Assembly (NCBI RefSeq): GCF_014203695.1
Contig: NZ_JACHJO010000009.1
Coordinates: 62,001-126,000 of the forward strand
Direction of reading: 5' to 3'
Length of the DNA stretch: 64,000 bases
Source: Nocardiopsis algeriensis
Lineage (GTDB): Bacteria > Actinomycetota > Actinomycetes > Streptosporangiales > Streptosporangiaceae
Below the pieces are notes generated by a model. It was not told where the DNA came from and made no database searches. It saw only the letters and a program-made list of their open reading frames with translations. The position numbers and the translations under genes were made by a program. This document shows positions 63,129 through 64,000 of the stretch, piece after piece (the stretch's first letter is position 1; each line of letters starts with the position of its first letter).

Positions 63129-64000
63129 TCAGGAGTGGTCGGGCCAGCCTTGGGGGAGGACGTCGCGGCCCGCCGCCGCCCCGAGGCGGCGGCGGAAGTC
63201 GGCATGCAGATCCGGGCCCCACACCAGGTCGCTCGGGGTGAGCAGCGCCTGGTGCATGGCCGCCCGCAGGCGTGCGGGGTCCTGCTCGCCCTCGGCCAGC
63301 GGCAGTGCCAGCAAGGAGTGCATCTGGGTGAGGGCCGCGAAGAGCTCCCCCGCCAGGGCGGGTGCGCTGACCGTGGCCACCGCCTCCTCCAGGTAGGGGT
63401 CCCACCACGGCGGCGTGCCCTCCCTCTCCTGCGAGGCGAACCCCAGGCGCAGCCTGCGGCGGACCTCGGCGGCGGTGTCCCGGTCCGGGTCTTCCAGGCC
63501 CCGGCGCCACACCTGGTGGGCCGAGGGGGGATCTCCGCGCAGCGCGAGCAGCCCGGACAGGATCTCCACGGCCGCGCCCGCGGTGCCGGGTTCCGCTCTC
63601 CCGCCGGTCTCCTCGGGGTCCCTTTCGAGGATCGCGCCGAGGTCGGCGACGGCGTGCTCCAGGCGTGCGGCGGCGCGCGCCAGGCGCAGGCCGGGGTCGT
63701 CGGTGACGGCCAGACCGCGCTCGGCCGCCGCGACCGCGGCGCCGGGCAGTCCTCGCTCCAGCAGGCGCCCGGCCAGGTCGCGGGCGGCCTCGACGACGGT
63801 GGCGGCGTGCAGGCGGTCCATCGCGGACGGGTCGGGAGGAAGGGAGAGGGCGGCCTCCCAGTGCTCCTCGGCCGCGGCGGCGTCGCCCCGCGCCTCCGCC
63901 GCCCTGGCCAGCCCGTAGCGGGCGACGGCGGTGTAGGCGGCTCCGCCCAGGTCGAGCAGGCGGAGCCAGGTGCGTTCGGCCTCCTCCTGCTCGCCGCCCT
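63129..64000 (-). CDS. TPR-repeat protein, C-terminal part (N-terminus off window)
   Basis: The frame runs off the right edge and continues through an internal ATG at 63821 to the stop at 63129, at least 290 residues. It is helical with tetratricopeptide-like repeats rich in Ala, Arg and Leu (AAYTAVARYGLARAAEARGD; RLLERGLPGAAVAAAERGLA). The extension is continuous and in coding style, so the start is outside. A C-terminal section of 100 residues contains LDADPERL-like Pro/Glu segments (WWDPYLEEAVATV, LPLAEGEQDPARLRAAMHQ). Regulatory proteins of the BTAD/AfsR type look like this, but I cannot assign a family. Confidence 0.75.
   Translation of the reverse strand, partial: GGEQEEAERTWLRLLDLGGAAYTAVARYGLARAAEARGDAAAAEEHWEAALSLPPDPSAMDRLHAATVVEAARDLAGRLLERGLPGAAVAAAERGLAVTDDPGLRLARAAARLEHAVADLGAILERDPEETGGRAEPGTAGAAVEILSGLLALRGDPPSAHQVWRRGLEDPDRDTAAEVRRRLRLGFASQEREGTPPWWDPYLEEAVATVSAPALAGELFAALTQMHSLLALPLAEGEQDPARLRAAMHQALLTPSDLVWGPDLHADFRRRLGAAAGRDVLPQGWPDHS

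Overview
The window is a chromosomal stretch from a high-GC actinomycete, most probably Nocardiopsis or a close relative. Evidence: genes for mycothiol biosynthesis and use (mshC, mscR); a complete Pup-proteasome set (pup, prcB, prcA, pafA, dop, mpa/arc, pafBC); very high third-position GC; and a secreted chymotrypsin-fold protease at 44837-45997 whose mature part closely resembles the alkaline serine proteases known from Nocardiopsis.

Layout. 1-5146: end of an unknown gene, mshC, two small hypothetical genes, a secreted GH16 beta-glucanase with a ricin-type lectin, and a sugar/drug efflux MFS protein. 5303-6609: a 16-repeat type I-E-like CRISPR array (leader on the right, minus-strand reading), then 58 codons of a cas3 start fused directly to a solitary repeat. 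No other cas gene is present, so this looks like the scar of a deleted cas operon. 6630-14942: mycothiol-dependent formaldehyde dehydrogenase with an MBL hydrolase, a peptidoglycan amidase interrupted by a 330-residue intein, a TANGO2/NRDE protein, a CtpE-like P-type ATPase, FxsA. 15032-19158: lnt, a possible structured RNA, the sugar-import ATPase msiK, TspO. 19296-22801: a compact candidate RiPP operon of prolyl oligopeptidase, a 35-residue acidic precursor-like peptide, an attenuator-like hairpin, and a JmjC/cupin oxygenase with a winged-helix tail. 22868-27815: TetR regulator with two palindromic operators and a DUF2306 membrane protein, an iron-box-controlled FhuF-like reductase, a tandem 183-bp repeat with inverted ends, small hypothetical genes, panD. 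27990-36182: a minus-strand block with an HelY-like helicase, a lipid kinase, DUF397, tatC, tatA and a fused pafBC. 36289-43799: DUF3866, a formyltransferase, FKBP lipoprotein, pafA, prcA, prcB, pup. 43800-50762: an accessory insert holding the secreted protease and an amidohydrolase/MFS/PucR catabolic module, which separates pup from dop. 50791-64000: dop, mpa/arc, trmI, polyphosphate glucokinase, an XRE regulator with a SLOG-fold partner, an M50 protease, a RecB-type nuclease, an unusual response regulator, a ThrE exporter and a truncated TPR protein.

Genes that work together: MshC makes mycothiol, which MscR and its translationally coupled hydrolase use to clear formaldehyde. Pup is deamidated by Dop and ligated by PafA; Mpa/ARC unfolds pupylated substrates into the PrcA/PrcB core, while PafBC is the DNA-damage regulator encoded nearby. 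TatA and TatC export folded proteins. MsiK is expected to energise several sugar importers encoded elsewhere. The two most unusual items are the candidate oxygenase-modified peptide cluster (19296-22801) and the cas-deletion scar beside an intact CRISPR array; the intein in a cell-wall amidase is a third.
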